A stretch of DNA of 64,000 nucleotides from contig CAWFTJ010000009.1 in assembly GCA_963818685.1 (NCBI GenBank), positions 62,001 to 126,000 on the forward strand, written 5' to 3'. How positions within the stretch are numbered: the first letter of the stretch is position 1; every line of letters starts with the position of its first letter. Origin of the DNA: CAJCJE01 sp963818685 (GTDB lineage Bacteria > Actinomycetota > Actinomycetes > Mycobacteriales > Pseudonocardiaceae). A model generated the notes under the pieces. It was not told the origin of the DNA. It saw only the letters and a program-made list of their open reading frames with translations, and did not search any database. The position numbers were made by a program, and so were the translations under genes. Of the stretch, positions 39,886 through 51,189 are shown one piece after another.

Positions 39886-41119
39886 TTGGCGCAACAATCG
39901 GCCCTCTCGAACGCACAGCGCTGGTTTGTTCGAGAGCGCGCATGGATCAATGAACAACAGCTACAGCTTTGCCGAATTCCTGCGCCGACATTTTTTGAGC
40001 ACCAGCGGGCGGAATGGTTCCACGCGCAGTTAGAATCGCTCGGCTGGAACGCGCAAATTCGATCGCGCCGGGAACGTAGTCGCGGAGTTTGGCGGCGACA
40101 CTTCGCAGACGTCTCTCGTTTTGTCCGCGCATCTCGATACGGTATTTGCGCCGAATCGTCCGGAAGAAGTCTATTTTGGCCCGGATGGACGGCTGCTCGG
40201 GCCTGGCGCATCGGATAACGGCTCAGGATTGGCCGCGCTTCTCGCACTGGCGAGACTGCTGGCCGAAGCACCGGAGCTGCACGATTTGGCGGCATCGCTG
40301 CTGCTGGTTGCGAACGTCGGTGAAGAGGGCGAAGGCAATCTGACGGGTATGCGATATCTGTGCCGCAACTTCCCACAAATCGGCCAAATCTCGGGCATTC
40401 CTTGTTCTCGACGGTCCGTCTATCGAGCACATCACCGCACAGGCTTTGGCGAGCCGCCGCTTTGAAATCGCTTTCACGGGCGCGGGCGGGCATAGCTGGA
40501 ACGACTACGGAACGCCCAATCCGGTTCACGCGCTCAGCGATACCGTCAGCTTTTTTATCCAGAACGCGGAGACTCGCGCGGCCGGCGGACCGCAAAGGAC
40601 GCTGCTCTTATAACTTTGGAATTCTCGAAGGCGGCAGCAGTATCAACTCGATTCCTTCGAGCGCCCGCGCCAAGCTCGATCTTCGCTCGGAAGATCCCGC
40701 CATTCTCGAGGAGTTATCTTCTCTGCTCACCTCTGCCGTGGAACGTGGCCTCGAGCGCGAAAACCGCTCCGCGACCGCCAGCCGCCTAACGTCGCCAAGA
40801 TCAAGGAACTCGGTTCCCGTCCCGGGCGGTAAGCTGCCCGAGCAATCGCGGTCTGCTTCGAACGATTCAGGCGGTCGATGCATATCTGAACATTCGCTCC
40901 CGTGTCGATTGCGCTTCGACCGATGCGAATGTCCCGCTTTCCATGGGACTTCCGGCGATCTCGATCGGAGCAGGCGGTCAGGGCGGCGGGGCTCACACGA
41001 GACAGGAATGGTATCAGCCGGAGGGCCGCGAACTAGGGCTTCAGCGAATCCTGCTGCTTCTAGCGGCGCTTGAAGGGCAGGTCCGGCTGGCCAACGATTC
41101 TGATACCGCACCCGTGTGA
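39886..41119 (+). CDS. M20 family metallopeptidase, multiply frameshifted
   Basis: Joined pieces give about 410 residues: QLCRIPAPTFFEHQRAEWFHAQLESLGWNAQI, the zinc motif LSAHLDTVF, GPGASDNGSGLAALLALARLL, ANVGEEGEGNLTGMRYL, the dimerisation region FTGAGGHSWNDYGTPNPVHAL and the terminal GGGAHTRQEWYQPEGRELGLQRILLLL. H and D in AHLDT, D in SDNGSG, EE in GEEGEG and the final H in GGAHT are the expected metal and catalytic residues. The start is TTG at 39886. At least six shifts occur. The stop overlaps the next gene start as GTGA. Confidence 0.82.
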
Positions 41120-42038
41120 GTGCCGCGGGCAGCGAGGCCGCTAGGAAGAAATCCCCGCAACGCTGGCAAGCTGATCTGGTACTCGCCATCGTTGCCCTGA
41201 TCTGGGGCACGACGTTCGTAGTTGTCAAACGAGCGTCTGAATGAGATCTCAACGACCTATTTCCTGGCACTGCGGTTCTGGTTGGCCAGCTTCTGCATGT
41301 CGGCCATGTTCGTGGGCGCGCTGCGGCGGAGTCGGCTCGCGCGCGCTCTGGCGAGGCTTGCGCGGCGGCGCGAGCGGCGGGCATGTTTCTGTGGCTCGGG
41401 TACATGTTACAGACCTTCGGCCTGAAGTACACAAGCGCCGGAAATTCCGGATTTCTCACCGGGCTTTACATCGTCCTGGTGCCGCTGATCAGCGCGGCGA
41501 TTTATCGGCGATGGCCGCAAATTCCCGAACTGCTTGGCATCTCGGTCGCGACAGTCGGCATGGTGCTGCTGACGCTCCCCTCGCTCGAGCGCCAATTCCA
41601 TCTTGAACCGCGGCGACTTGCTGACCATTGGCTGCGCCGTGGCTTTTGCCTTCCACCTGCTGGTCCTCGGCTACTATTCGCAGCGCGAACGCTTCGAAGC
41701 GGTCGCTTTAGGCCAAATCCTTTGCGCTGCCGTTCTGTCCACCATTTCGCTCGGGAGTGGAACATCCGCGCGCAGTGTGGAGCAAGAAGCGTCCTTTTCG
41801 CAATCCTGGTGACTTCCGTGTTCGCGACTGCGCATCGCTTTCGCGCTACAAACCTGGGCGCAGCAATACACCACCGCGACGCGGACCGCGCTGGTTTTTG
41901 CGTTGGAGCCTGTTTTCGCGCTCGCCACCGCGGTCCTGGTGGGAGGCGAAAGGCTCACGGCGCTCGGAGTGCTGGGAGGGGGTTTGATTCTGACCGGCAT
42001 TTTGGCCGTCGAAATGAAACCTGCGCGTGCCGGATGAC
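41116..42038 (+). CDS. EamA/DMT-superfamily transporter, frameshifted
   Basis: This inner-membrane exporter has ten predicted helices and two EamA repeats: LVLAIVALIWGTTFVVVKRA, FWLASFCMSAMFVGAL, MFLWLGYMLQTFGLKYTSAGNSGFLTGLYIVLVPL, then TIGCAVAFAFHLLVLGYYSQRER and TWAQQYTTATRTALVFALEPVFALATAVLVGGERL. Shifts lie near 41245, 41355, 41605, 41755 and 41845. It starts at GTG 41116, overlapping the peptidase stop, so the two are translationally coupled. The substrate, an amino acid or metabolite, is unknown. Confidence 0.8.
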
Positions 42039-42145
42039 ATCCGAAGTAGCAACAGCAGACGCGTTTGTGTTGTTCTACCAGCGAGAAGGAGGCCAAGTTC
42101 TCTATACTGGTTAGATAGCTACCGCTCCGAAAGGGTTCTCTGGCG

Positions 42146-43754
<1,609 letters not shown>

Positions 43755-44780
43755 CTTTCACTCCCAGCAGTTGTGCCGCGCGTTTGGCGAAATAGGTCAG
43801 CACAAAGTCTGCGCCTGCGCGGCAGATTCCGGTTAGCGATTCGATGTATCGTTCGATCCAGATCGAGCCACCCGTTGTTCGCCGCGGCCATGATCATACT
43901 GAATTCGCCGCTGACCTGATAGGCGCCGAGAGGCACGTCAAACCGCTCGCGCGCTCCACGAATGATATCGAGACATGGCATGGCGGGTTTGACCAGAATC
44001 ATATCCGCTCCCTCGTCTAAATCGAGAGTGATTTCGCGCATCGCTTCGCGGCTGTTTGCGGGATCCATCTGATAGCCGCGCCGGTCGCCGAACTGAGGCG
44101 CCGATTCCGCCGCTTCCCGAAATGGACCGTAAAAAGCGGAAGCATACTTCGCCGCATAAGAGAGAATCGGCGTGTTGCTATATCCCGCCTCATCAAGCGC
44201 CTTTCGAATGGCGCCGACCCGGCCATCCATCATGTCGCTCGGGGCCACAACGTCCGCACCCGCTCCGGCATGCGAGACAGCCGTTCTTGCTAACCATTCG
44301 AGCGTTGCGTCATTGTCCACCTCGCCATCCTTAATCACCCCGCAGTGGCCGTGACTCGTGTACTCGCAGTTGCAAACATCCGTGATCACAAGCAATTCCG
44401 GAGACGCCTTTTTCAATGCTCGAACAGCGCGTTGAGTCACCCCATCCGCTGCATACGCTCCAGAAGCAGACTCATCCTTGTGTTCCGGTATTCCAAACAG
44501 AATCACTCCACCGATTCCCAGCTTTCGGCATTCTTCACACTCGCGGATTAGATGATCGGCTGAAAGCTGCGCGTGCCCCGGCATGGAGCTGATCTCTTTC
44601 CGCACACCTTCTCCCCCGCACGCGAACAGCGGAAGAATAAACTGCGACGGAGAAAGCCGGGTCTCAGAGACCAGGCTCCGCAATGCTTCGGAAGAACGCA
44701 AGCGCCGTAAGCGCTGCACTGGAAATGCCATGGGATCTTACCCCAGTGTGGCAAACAGCGGTGGCTCAAAATGTCTGTAT

Positions 44781-45058
44781 ATGGACCGCAACGCCGCCAA
44801 GCGGTGGATTATTGGAGGAACTGTGCAAGGTGTGGGCTTCCGTTTTTTTGTACAACACAAAGCGGCTGCTCTGGGCCTTAACGGTTGGGCGCGCAATCTA
44901 GCGGACGGCCGCGTAGAGGTTTACGCCGTTGGACCGCACGGCGCGTCTCGAGCGAGTTCGCCGCTGCTCTCCACACCGGGCCGCGCATGGCGAACGTCCG
45001 GACTGTTGAGGAACACGAAGAAAAAGCCCAGAATCTCTCAGGTTTCGCGATCCGCTGA
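44781..45058 (+). CDS. acyP: acylphosphatase, frameshifted
   Basis: A 92-residue enzyme that hydrolyses acyl-phosphates. It starts MDRNAAKRWIIGGTVQGVGFRFFVQHKAAALGLNGWARNLADGRVEVYAVG; the catalytic Arg (GVGFR) and Asn (GWARN) are present. The rest (FAAALHTGPRMANVRTVEEHE, NLSGFAIR) is one base out of frame from about 44955, with a stop at 45056-45058. It lies divergent from hemB and just upstream of the MBL gene. Confidence 0.85.
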
Positions 45059-45111
45059 CCGGGTCGCCAGTCCCTTAGAACCATTCTGCCGTTGGCAGGC
45101 ATCCACATAGT

Positions 45112-46030
45112 ATGGGCGCGACCATCTCCACACGGTTGAGGCGCGCTCCTGAAACGGCCCGATTCCTGCGCCGCGCCGGACCCGCGCTCTTTCGCGAAAT
45201 CTCGAAGGATTACGCAGCGAGAAAGCACTCCGGCTCCGAATCGGCCCAATCCCAAAATGTGGCCGCTGAAAGGACTGCACGCGGCATGGCTCGGCCATAG
45301 TACCGTTCTTTTGAAGCTGGATGGATTCACCATACTCACTGATCCGGTTTTCAGCCGACGGATCGGATTGAATCTCGGCCCTTTGACGCTTGGTATCAAG
45401 CGGCTGATTGATCCGGCGGCGCCGATCGTGGATCTTCCGCCGATCGATTTGATCGTTCTTTCGCATGCGCACATGGATCACTTCGATATTCCTAGTCTGC
45501 GGCAACTCGAAAGCCTCCAAACGCGAGTTGTGACGGCTTCGCTCACTTCGGATTTGCTGCGGCCTAGGCGCTACGCGCGAGTCGACGAGCTCCGCTGGGG
45601 AGAGACGATTCAAGTTGGCCCGGCGAAGCTCACGGCCTTCGAGGTGGCGCATTGGGGCGCGCGCATGCGCAGCGACATTTACCGGGGTTACAACGGATAC
45701 GTGCTCGAGGCTGGCGGGCATCGCATTCTGTTCGGAGGCGATACTGCTTACACGCACTCCTTCCGGCAAGTTCGTTCCTCGCCGCCGGTGAATCTGGCGG
45801 TCATGCCTATCGGCGCCTATGATCCATGGATCCGCGTGCACTGCAATCCAGAGCAGGCGTTGGCCATGGCGAATGATGCCGGCGCGGAGTTTGTATTACC
45901 GGTTCATCACCAGACGTTCCAATTGAGCCGGGAACCGCAACTCGAGCCCATCGAACGCCTTTTAGCGGCAGCGGGATCGAGTCCTGAGCGGGTATGCGTT
46001 CACCGGATCGGTGAAGAGTTCCATCTTTAA
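45112..46030 (+). CDS. MBL-fold hydrolase, NAPE-PLD/UlaG-like, N-terminal frameshift
   Basis: From GLHAAWLGHSTVLLKLDGFTILTDPVFS onward the intact 258-residue core has the metal motif LSHAHMDHFDIPS, FEVAHWGAR, FGGDTAYTHSF and LPVHHQTFQLS, as in N-acylphosphatidylethanolamine phospholipase D-like hydrolases. The N-terminal about 40 residues (TARFLRRAGPALFREISKDYAARKHS) are in another frame, joined near 45235 through PRIGPIPKMWPLKG. ATG 45112 is the likely start. The substrate is unknown. Confidence 0.82.
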
Positions 46031-46062
46031 CCGGCTTCGCAGGCTTTAACCGGCTTCGCAAG
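46025..46062. repeat. 19-base tandem duplication covering a stop codon
   Basis: CTTTAACCGGCTTCGCAGG is followed directly by CTTTAACCGGCTTCGCAAG. The first copy contains the TAA stop of the MBL gene, so the second supplies a spare in-register TAA downstream. Confidence 0.85.
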
Positions 46063-46074
46063 CGCGAATGTTGG

Positions 46075-47840
46075 TCAGTTTGGCTTGACAGTTCCGTCCG
46101 GCGCAGCACCGGTAATCGAAGCGCTATCTTCCCGCGTCAAGTGAAGCATGAACGGCGTGATTTCAAACGGCAGCTTCTCTTTGGCTGAGAGCAGCGGTAC
46201 GTTGTGAGTCTTCATCAAATGCAATTGATCGGACCAGGGATCCATGCGCACCCGGGAACCAAGAGGCAGTGCGGCGATCTGTCCCGGATTTCGAACCTGA
46301 AGTTCCGGAGACATCTCCATCAGTCCTGAAAGACGCATATCTTTGTGCGTATCAGCCAGACGATTCCCGATCAGCGGCCGGATCAGATGCGGCACTTCGT
46401 TGCTCCGCGTAGACAGCATCCGCAAGAAAAGGCCTACCCGCGGGAGATTGTCTTTATAAGGAGAATTCTTCAGGAGAGCGATTGCCTTTTCATCCGCGGC
46501 CTGCTCTTCTTGTTGCGTTCTGGCGATTGAGATCTTCTTTAGAGTTGCCTGATCATCGAACAGAAGGCGGTCTTCGAACGCATACTTCGTGTTGACAGAG
46601 TGCCCTAGCAGGATGTGCGCCAATTCGTGCGCCAGCACAGACGCGAGACACGCTTCGTCCGGAAGCACGTCAATCAGACCGCGGCTCATGAGGATGGTGC
46701 GATTCACCGCAACCGATTCCAGCGGAGTGGTCAACAAGATTCGCACTCGCACCGGCGGATCGATATTGATGTTATTCGAGACTTCCAGGTTATTCAGGAC
46801 TGTGTCCAGCACTTGGTCCACTTCGCCCGGGGGAGCAACCAGTCCGGCATCCTGGAGCCGGTGAATGATGTTGTCCTCGGCCTGCGTCTCCCACATCCGC
46901 TTAGCCTGAACGGGTGAATTTTCCCCTGCCGCGTCGCTCTGGTCCTTGACGCCTTGAGGCGCATCGACCGTCAGGTTTGTGAACGCCTCTTCGGATTTCG
47001 CTTTTTCGGATTCATAATCCCAAACCCGCGTTTGGGCCCTCATCGGCCCGGTGTGGACGGGACCAAAGTGCCACCCTTCATCCTGAGCGTAAATATAGGA
47101 CGGGAGCCATAGACCAGGCCCTGTGTTCACCCGCCAGGAATCGAAATGCGCGAAAGCGTCGTTCGGAGCAGGCACATATTTGCCATTCAGGCGCACGATC
47201 GTATAGTCTCGATCTTCGATCCAGATGCGTCCTTCAAAACGCCCGCTGACCGGCATTCCTCAATGGCAATACATCGGCGACGATGCAACGCACATCACCC
47301 AGAAATTCCCGCCGCACGTAATCGATCTTGTAATGAGCCCGATCGAAATTCTTCTCGTCCAGGAACATCATGTCGGCGAATCCGCGCGGGTTGTATTCGG
47401 TCGAGAACATGCTGGTCAGCAGATGGGGAACTTTTTTTATCGCTGAACTAGTAGGGAGGAATGACGCATGGATGTTCCCCCGCGTCATATCCAGCTTCCC
47501 CAGATAATAAAAATCGTGCACAGGAACCCACCCCAGATCCGAATCGCTCTTCATTTCCTGGATGTACGTTTCGACGACCGGCTCTTTACCTCTCAGCGCC
47601 GATATCAAAAGGCGTTCGCGGTTGATGGCGCGATCGACAACTTCATCGAAGTTCTTGGCCGGCTCCGCCTGAGTGCCCGTTCAGGATTTTCTCCAGATCT
47701 TTAGCCGGATCGGCGGGATGAACAGTGGTCGGGTTCGATGGTAATACCTGCTGCGCCACTCCCAGGGAGCCAGCACTGAAACCAGCTAACAGAATCAGTT
47801 GCCCGAAGACAGTCGTATTGGTCAATTTCGTTAAAAGCAT
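46075..47840 (-). CDS. secreted M48-family metallopeptidase with N-terminal lipoprotein-type domain, frameshifted
   Basis: The reconstructed about 585 residues comprise a signal peptide (FGQLILLAGFSAGSLGVAQQ), a beta-rich region resembling outer-membrane lipoprotein-sorting folds (FADMMFLDEKNFDRAHYKIDYVRREFLGDVRCIVADVLP, SGRFEGRIWIEDRDYTIVRLNGKYVP) and a zinc peptidase domain with HELAHILLGH. A downstream acidic motif EEQAADEKAIALL supplies the third ligand. Shifts lie near 47640 and 47245. It starts 9 bases after the tonB-like stop, so the two are cotranscribed. This domain pairing suggests periplasmic handling of lipoproteins or outer-membrane proteins, which is inference. Confidence 0.8.
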
Positions 47841-47849
47841 AAAAGCTGG

Positions 47850-48893
47850 CTAAGTCAGTTCAAATGTGATGTAGATTGTGGCGTTTGTATCGACGGGCAC
47901 GCCGCCGCGTGTAGCGGGGCGGAAGCGCACCTGCATCGCGGCCTGTTCGGCTGTTTCATCGAGTCCGTGTCCGAGCCCGTGGAGGACTTTAACAATGTGA
48001 ATTGTGCCCGATGCCTGAAAGACAACTTGTATCGAGACTTGTCCTTCTATTTTCAGGGTTCGACCCTCTTCTGTGTACACCGGCTTCGGTTTATACAGAA
48101 TCTCTACTGGCGTAGTCGCCGGCTCAGCAGGCTTGGCACGCTCTACCTGACTCGGCGCGGCAGGGGTCGAGTCTCCAAAGCCGCCGGTTTGGATAGTACC
48201 GCCATGACCGGTGCCTGCTGATCCCGCGGAGCTTGGACCGGCGTCGCCGAACGTCCCGGCACGGATGCTGCCGCTCTGACCTTTGCCATTCGCTCCGCCT
48301 TTGCCGCCGCCTTCGGGCAGGTCGAATGAGCCCAGCTTCGCCATCGTCAACGAAGACTGGTGGGAAGTGGGGGATGCCGGAACGCCTCTCGGATCGCCGA
48401 AGCCCCCGAGTTTCAACTGCTTGTCCATTTGAGGCCCTTTCGCCCGCTCAGTGGTTTCGAAGACCCCGGTATGGATTTCCGGCTTGGGCGCTGGGGCTTC
48501 TATCTTGGGCTCAGGCAACGGTTTTGGTGTTACCGGAACATCGCGGATTACCGGCGCCGCTGCGATGAGCGGCTGCTTGATCTCCGGCGGCTTCACCACC
48601 GGTGGCTTGATCTCCGGAAGCCGTTTCCGCGGTACCTCAACCTTCGCCACTACCGGGGGCTGAATGTGCGGATGCACGATCGGCTTGGGTTTGTACTCCG
48701 GGAGCGGTGGCGCAAGAAGCGTCACACGTTCTCTCGGCATCGTAATCTCCCTTACATCTGGAACCCAAACGGCAAGCGCCAGAAGCAATAATAGCGCGTG
48801 AACAAACCCGCTTGTCGCGTGACTTCTCCACGACAAAGGCTGACGAACCGCGGGGTTAAAGAGGCTAGGTGTCTCGATTCGGTTCACTTGCAC
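47850..48893 (-). CDS. TonB-family energy transducer
   Basis: An intact 347-residue protein: an N-terminal membrane helix (GFVHALLLLLALAVWV), a long proline/lysine/glutamate-rich periplasmic spacer (KPKPIVHPHIQPPVV, LPEIKPPVVKPPEIK), a glycine-rich stretch, and the C-terminal TonB fold (PVYTEEGRTLKIEGQVSIQVVFQASG, VLHGLGHGLDETAEQAAMQVRFRPA). It would transmit energy to TonB-dependent receptors such as the one at 54.5-57.7 kb. No exbB or exbD lies nearby. Confidence 0.88.
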   Translation of the reverse strand: MQVNRIETPSLFNPAVRQPLSWRSHATSGFVHALLLLLALAVWVPDVREITMPRERVTLLAPPLPEYKPKPIVHPHIQPPVVAKVEVPRKRLPEIKPPVVKPPEIKQPLIAAAPVIRDVPVTPKPLPEPKIEAPAPKPEIHTGVFETTERAKGPQMDKQLKLGGFGDPRGVPASPTSHQSSLTMAKLGSFDLPEGGGKGGANGKGQSGSIRAGTFGDAGPSSAGSAGTGHGGTIQTGGFGDSTPAAPSQVERAKPAEPATTPVEILYKPKPVYTEEGRTLKIEGQVSIQVVFQASGTIHIVKVLHGLGHGLDETAEQAAMQVRFRPATRGGVPVDTNATIYITFELT

Positions 48894-49073
48894 TCCCGGA
48901 GCCGTATAGCAGCGGCTCTATGGATCCAACTAGCTTTGAAGTTTACACTAGTCGACCTGATGAGGAACATTACCCTATTGGTAAGACGTGGGTCACTCTT
49001 GGGGCGAATACTGGGATTTGTTACAGGTTAGTTTGTCTATAGGCCAGACGAGTTTCGTCCGCGCTATGCAGGG

Positions 49074-49694
49074 CTAGGGACTTTTTTTGGCAACAGCGGC
49101 TCGCGATTTGCCCAACGTAGTTCGCGAACTGGAATTTCCTAGCGCCAGCAACTCTTCGATCCGCTGGCGAATCGTCTCTTCTTTCATCGAGTTCTCATCA
49201 CCCAGCGGCGGCGTCTGGTAGTGAATATAGCCCTTGCGATCGATCAGTACCAACTGCGGCACCACCATCCGATCGGCCATGCTGAAACCGAGGAACGTTA
49301 CCATCTGGTCCCTCGGAACCCAGCCCACCGGGAACTCCGCGCGAAAGGTTCTCGCGAAAGCTGCCACCAGCAGGTCAGCGTCATGAGGGCCCCGGCCATC
49401 GTCCAGCCCATTGATCGCCACATCGAGGGCTTGAAAACCGCGGTTACCATATTCCTCTTGAAACTTGCCCATCACCGGTACGGCCGCCTGGCAGTGCGGG
49501 CAAGTCGTCAGAATAAATTCGAGCGCTACCACCTTCCCGCGGTATTGGCTTAATAGCTTCGGTCCCTGCCCGGGAACTGTGAACGCCAATTCCGGGGCCT
49601 TGCGAATCGTGTTCGCGCCGCCGGCGCCCCAACAAAGGCCTGCCAGAATCAGCGCTCCGAAATACGTGGAAACTCTCTTCACCATCGCTCTCAT
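49074..49694 (-). CDS. periplasmic TlpA/AhpC-like thioredoxin-fold protein
   Basis: A 206-residue protein with a signal peptide (YFGALILAGLCWGAGGA), then a redoxin domain: KVVALEFILTTCPHCQAAVPVM gives the CPHC active site (near residues 66-69), and FPVGWVPRDQMVTFLGFSM and VPQLVLIDRKGYIHYQ complete the fold. It is a thiol-disulfide oxidoreductase of the envelope; the partner is unknown. It is divergent from thiC, with 44 bases between the starts. Confidence 0.85.
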   Translation of the reverse strand: MRAMVKRVSTYFGALILAGLCWGAGGANTIRKAPELAFTVPGQGPKLLSQYRGKVVALEFILTTCPHCQAAVPVMGKFQEEYGNRGFQALDVAINGLDDGRGPHDADLLVAAFARTFRAEFPVGWVPRDQMVTFLGFSMADRMVVPQLVLIDRKGYIHYQTPPLGDENSMKEETIRQRIEELLALGNSSSRTTLGKSRAAVAKKSP

Positions 49695-49726
49695 CTCAGT
49701 GTACTCATCGCGGACGCGTCTCCACC

Positions 49727-49732
49727 TATAAT
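49727..49732 (+). promoter_or_regulatory. -10 box for a leaderless thiC transcript
   Basis: A perfect TATAAT ends 6 bases before the thiC ATG, so transcription should start at or within one or two bases of the ATG. There is no ribosome site and no room for a TPP riboswitch in the 44-base gap. The -35 element is weak. Confidence 0.55.
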
Positions 49733-49738
49733 CGAGAC

Positions 49739-51127
49739 ATGCAACGCAGCGAGTGGATGGCCTCTCACGCTAACGATCCGGTTCGCACCCAGATTTACTA
49801 TGCCCGAACGGGAACCCTCACCCCCGAAATGGAGTATGTCGCTCAGCGGGAGAACCTCGCTCCTGATCTGATCCGCGATGAAGTCGCGCGCGGGCGCATG
49901 ATTATTCCTGCGAACATCCACCACGACCGCCTCGAGCCGATGTGCATCGGCGTGGCTTCGCAATGCAAGATTAACGCGAACATCGGTAACTCCTCGACCA
50001 CGTCGAATATCGGGGAAGAACTCGAAAAACTAAACTATGCGGTGAAATACGGCGCGGATACAGTGATGGATCTGTCGACCGGGGGCGACATTCCGCGCAT
50101 CCGGCAAGCCATCATAGACGCCTCGCCAGTGCCGATTGGGACAGTCCCCATTTATGAAGCGTTGACCCGCGTAAGGCGTGTCGAGGATCTCAGTCTCGCG
50201 GTCATGCTCGAAGTGATCGAAGAGCAAGCCGAGCAAGGCGTCGATTATATGACGATCCACGCGGGTGTGCTGGTCCAATACGTTCCTTTAACCAGCAAAC
50301 GCATCACCGGAATCGTGAGCCGCGGCGGCGCCATTCTTGCGGAATGGATGGTCAAGCATCACAAGCAGAACTTTTTGTACGAGCACTTCGATGAGATCTG
50401 CAAAATCTTCCAGAAGCATGATGTCAGCTTCTCGCTCGGCGATGGATTGCGGCCCGGCTGTCTCGCCGATGCCAGCGATGCCGCGCAATTCGCGGAACTT
50501 CGAACGCTAGGCGAACTGACTCGCAAATCCTGGGAGGCCGGCGTTCAAGTCATGATCGAAGGTCCGGGACACATTCCCATGGACCAAATCGCCCTGCAGG
50601 TCGAAAAGGAGCGTGACATCTGCTACGAAGCGCCTTTCTATACGCTGGGTCCACTGGTCACCGATATCGCTCCAGGGTATGACCACATCACCTCCGCCAT
50701 CGGCGCGGCCATGATCGGCTGGTACGGTGCATCCATGCTCTGCTACGTCACTCCTAAAGAGCACCTCGGATTGCCCAATCGCGAAGACGTGAAGCAAGGG
50801 ATTATCGCCTATAAGATTGCGGCGCATGCCGCCGATGTTGCCCGGCATCGCAAGGGAGCCCGCGACCGCGACGACGAACTCTCCCGTGCACGGTTCGCCT
50901 TCGACTGGCGCAGGCAATTCGAGCTCTCGCTCGACCCCGAGACCGCCGAAGCGATGCACGATGAAACGCTGCCTGAGGAAGGATTCAAAGATGCCGCGTT
51001 CTGTTCCATGTGCGGCCCGAAATTCTGCTCAATGAATCATTCGTCGAAGACGCAGGAGTTTACCGCGGCCGATGCGGCAGCCGTGCTCGCCGCTTCCGAA
51101 GCCCCGGTGCTCGTCCATATCGATTAA
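49739..51127 (+). CDS. thiC: phosphomethylpyrimidine synthase
   Basis: An intact 462-residue radical-SAM-like enzyme that rearranges aminoimidazole ribotide to hydroxymethylpyrimidine phosphate for thiamine. Family motifs are IPANIHHDRLEPMCIG, KINANIGNSS, DTVMDLSTGGDIPRIR, MTIHAGVL, ISRGG-type SRGGAIL, EGPGHIPMDQI, YTLGPLVTDIAPGYDHI and the C-terminal cluster motif CSMCGPKFCSM. The ATG 49739 is preferred because the -10 box immediately precedes it. No other thiamine gene is nearby. Confidence 0.95.
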   Translation: MQRSEWMASHANDPVRTQIYYARTGTLTPEMEYVAQRENLAPDLIRDEVARGRMIIPANIHHDRLEPMCIGVASQCKINANIGNSSTTSNIGEELEKLNYAVKYGADTVMDLSTGGDIPRIRQAIIDASPVPIGTVPIYEALTRVRRVEDLSLAVMLEVIEEQAEQGVDYMTIHAGVLVQYVPLTSKRITGIVSRGGAILAEWMVKHHKQNFLYEHFDEICKIFQKHDVSFSLGDGLRPGCLADASDAAQFAELRTLGELTRKSWEAGVQVMIEGPGHIPMDQIALQVEKERDICYEAPFYTLGPLVTDIAPGYDHITSAIGAAMIGWYGASMLCYVTPKEHLGLPNREDVKQGIIAYKIAAHAADVARHRKGARDRDDELSRARFAFDWRRQFELSLDPETAEAMHDETLPEEGFKDAAFCSMCGPKFCSMNHSSKTQEFTAADAAAVLAASEAPVLVHID

Positions 51128-51144
51128 CAGATATCGATTGACAG
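51117..51144. repeat. 14-base tandem duplication covering the thiC stop
   Basis: ATATCGATTAACAG is followed directly by ATATCGATTGACAG, with one mismatch. The thiC TAA lies in the first unit; the second unit has lost it (TTGACA). Confidence 0.8.
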
Positions 51145-51189
51145 ATCGCGCTTCACGACCCAAGCCGCGCGCATCCCATCCCGGTTTCG

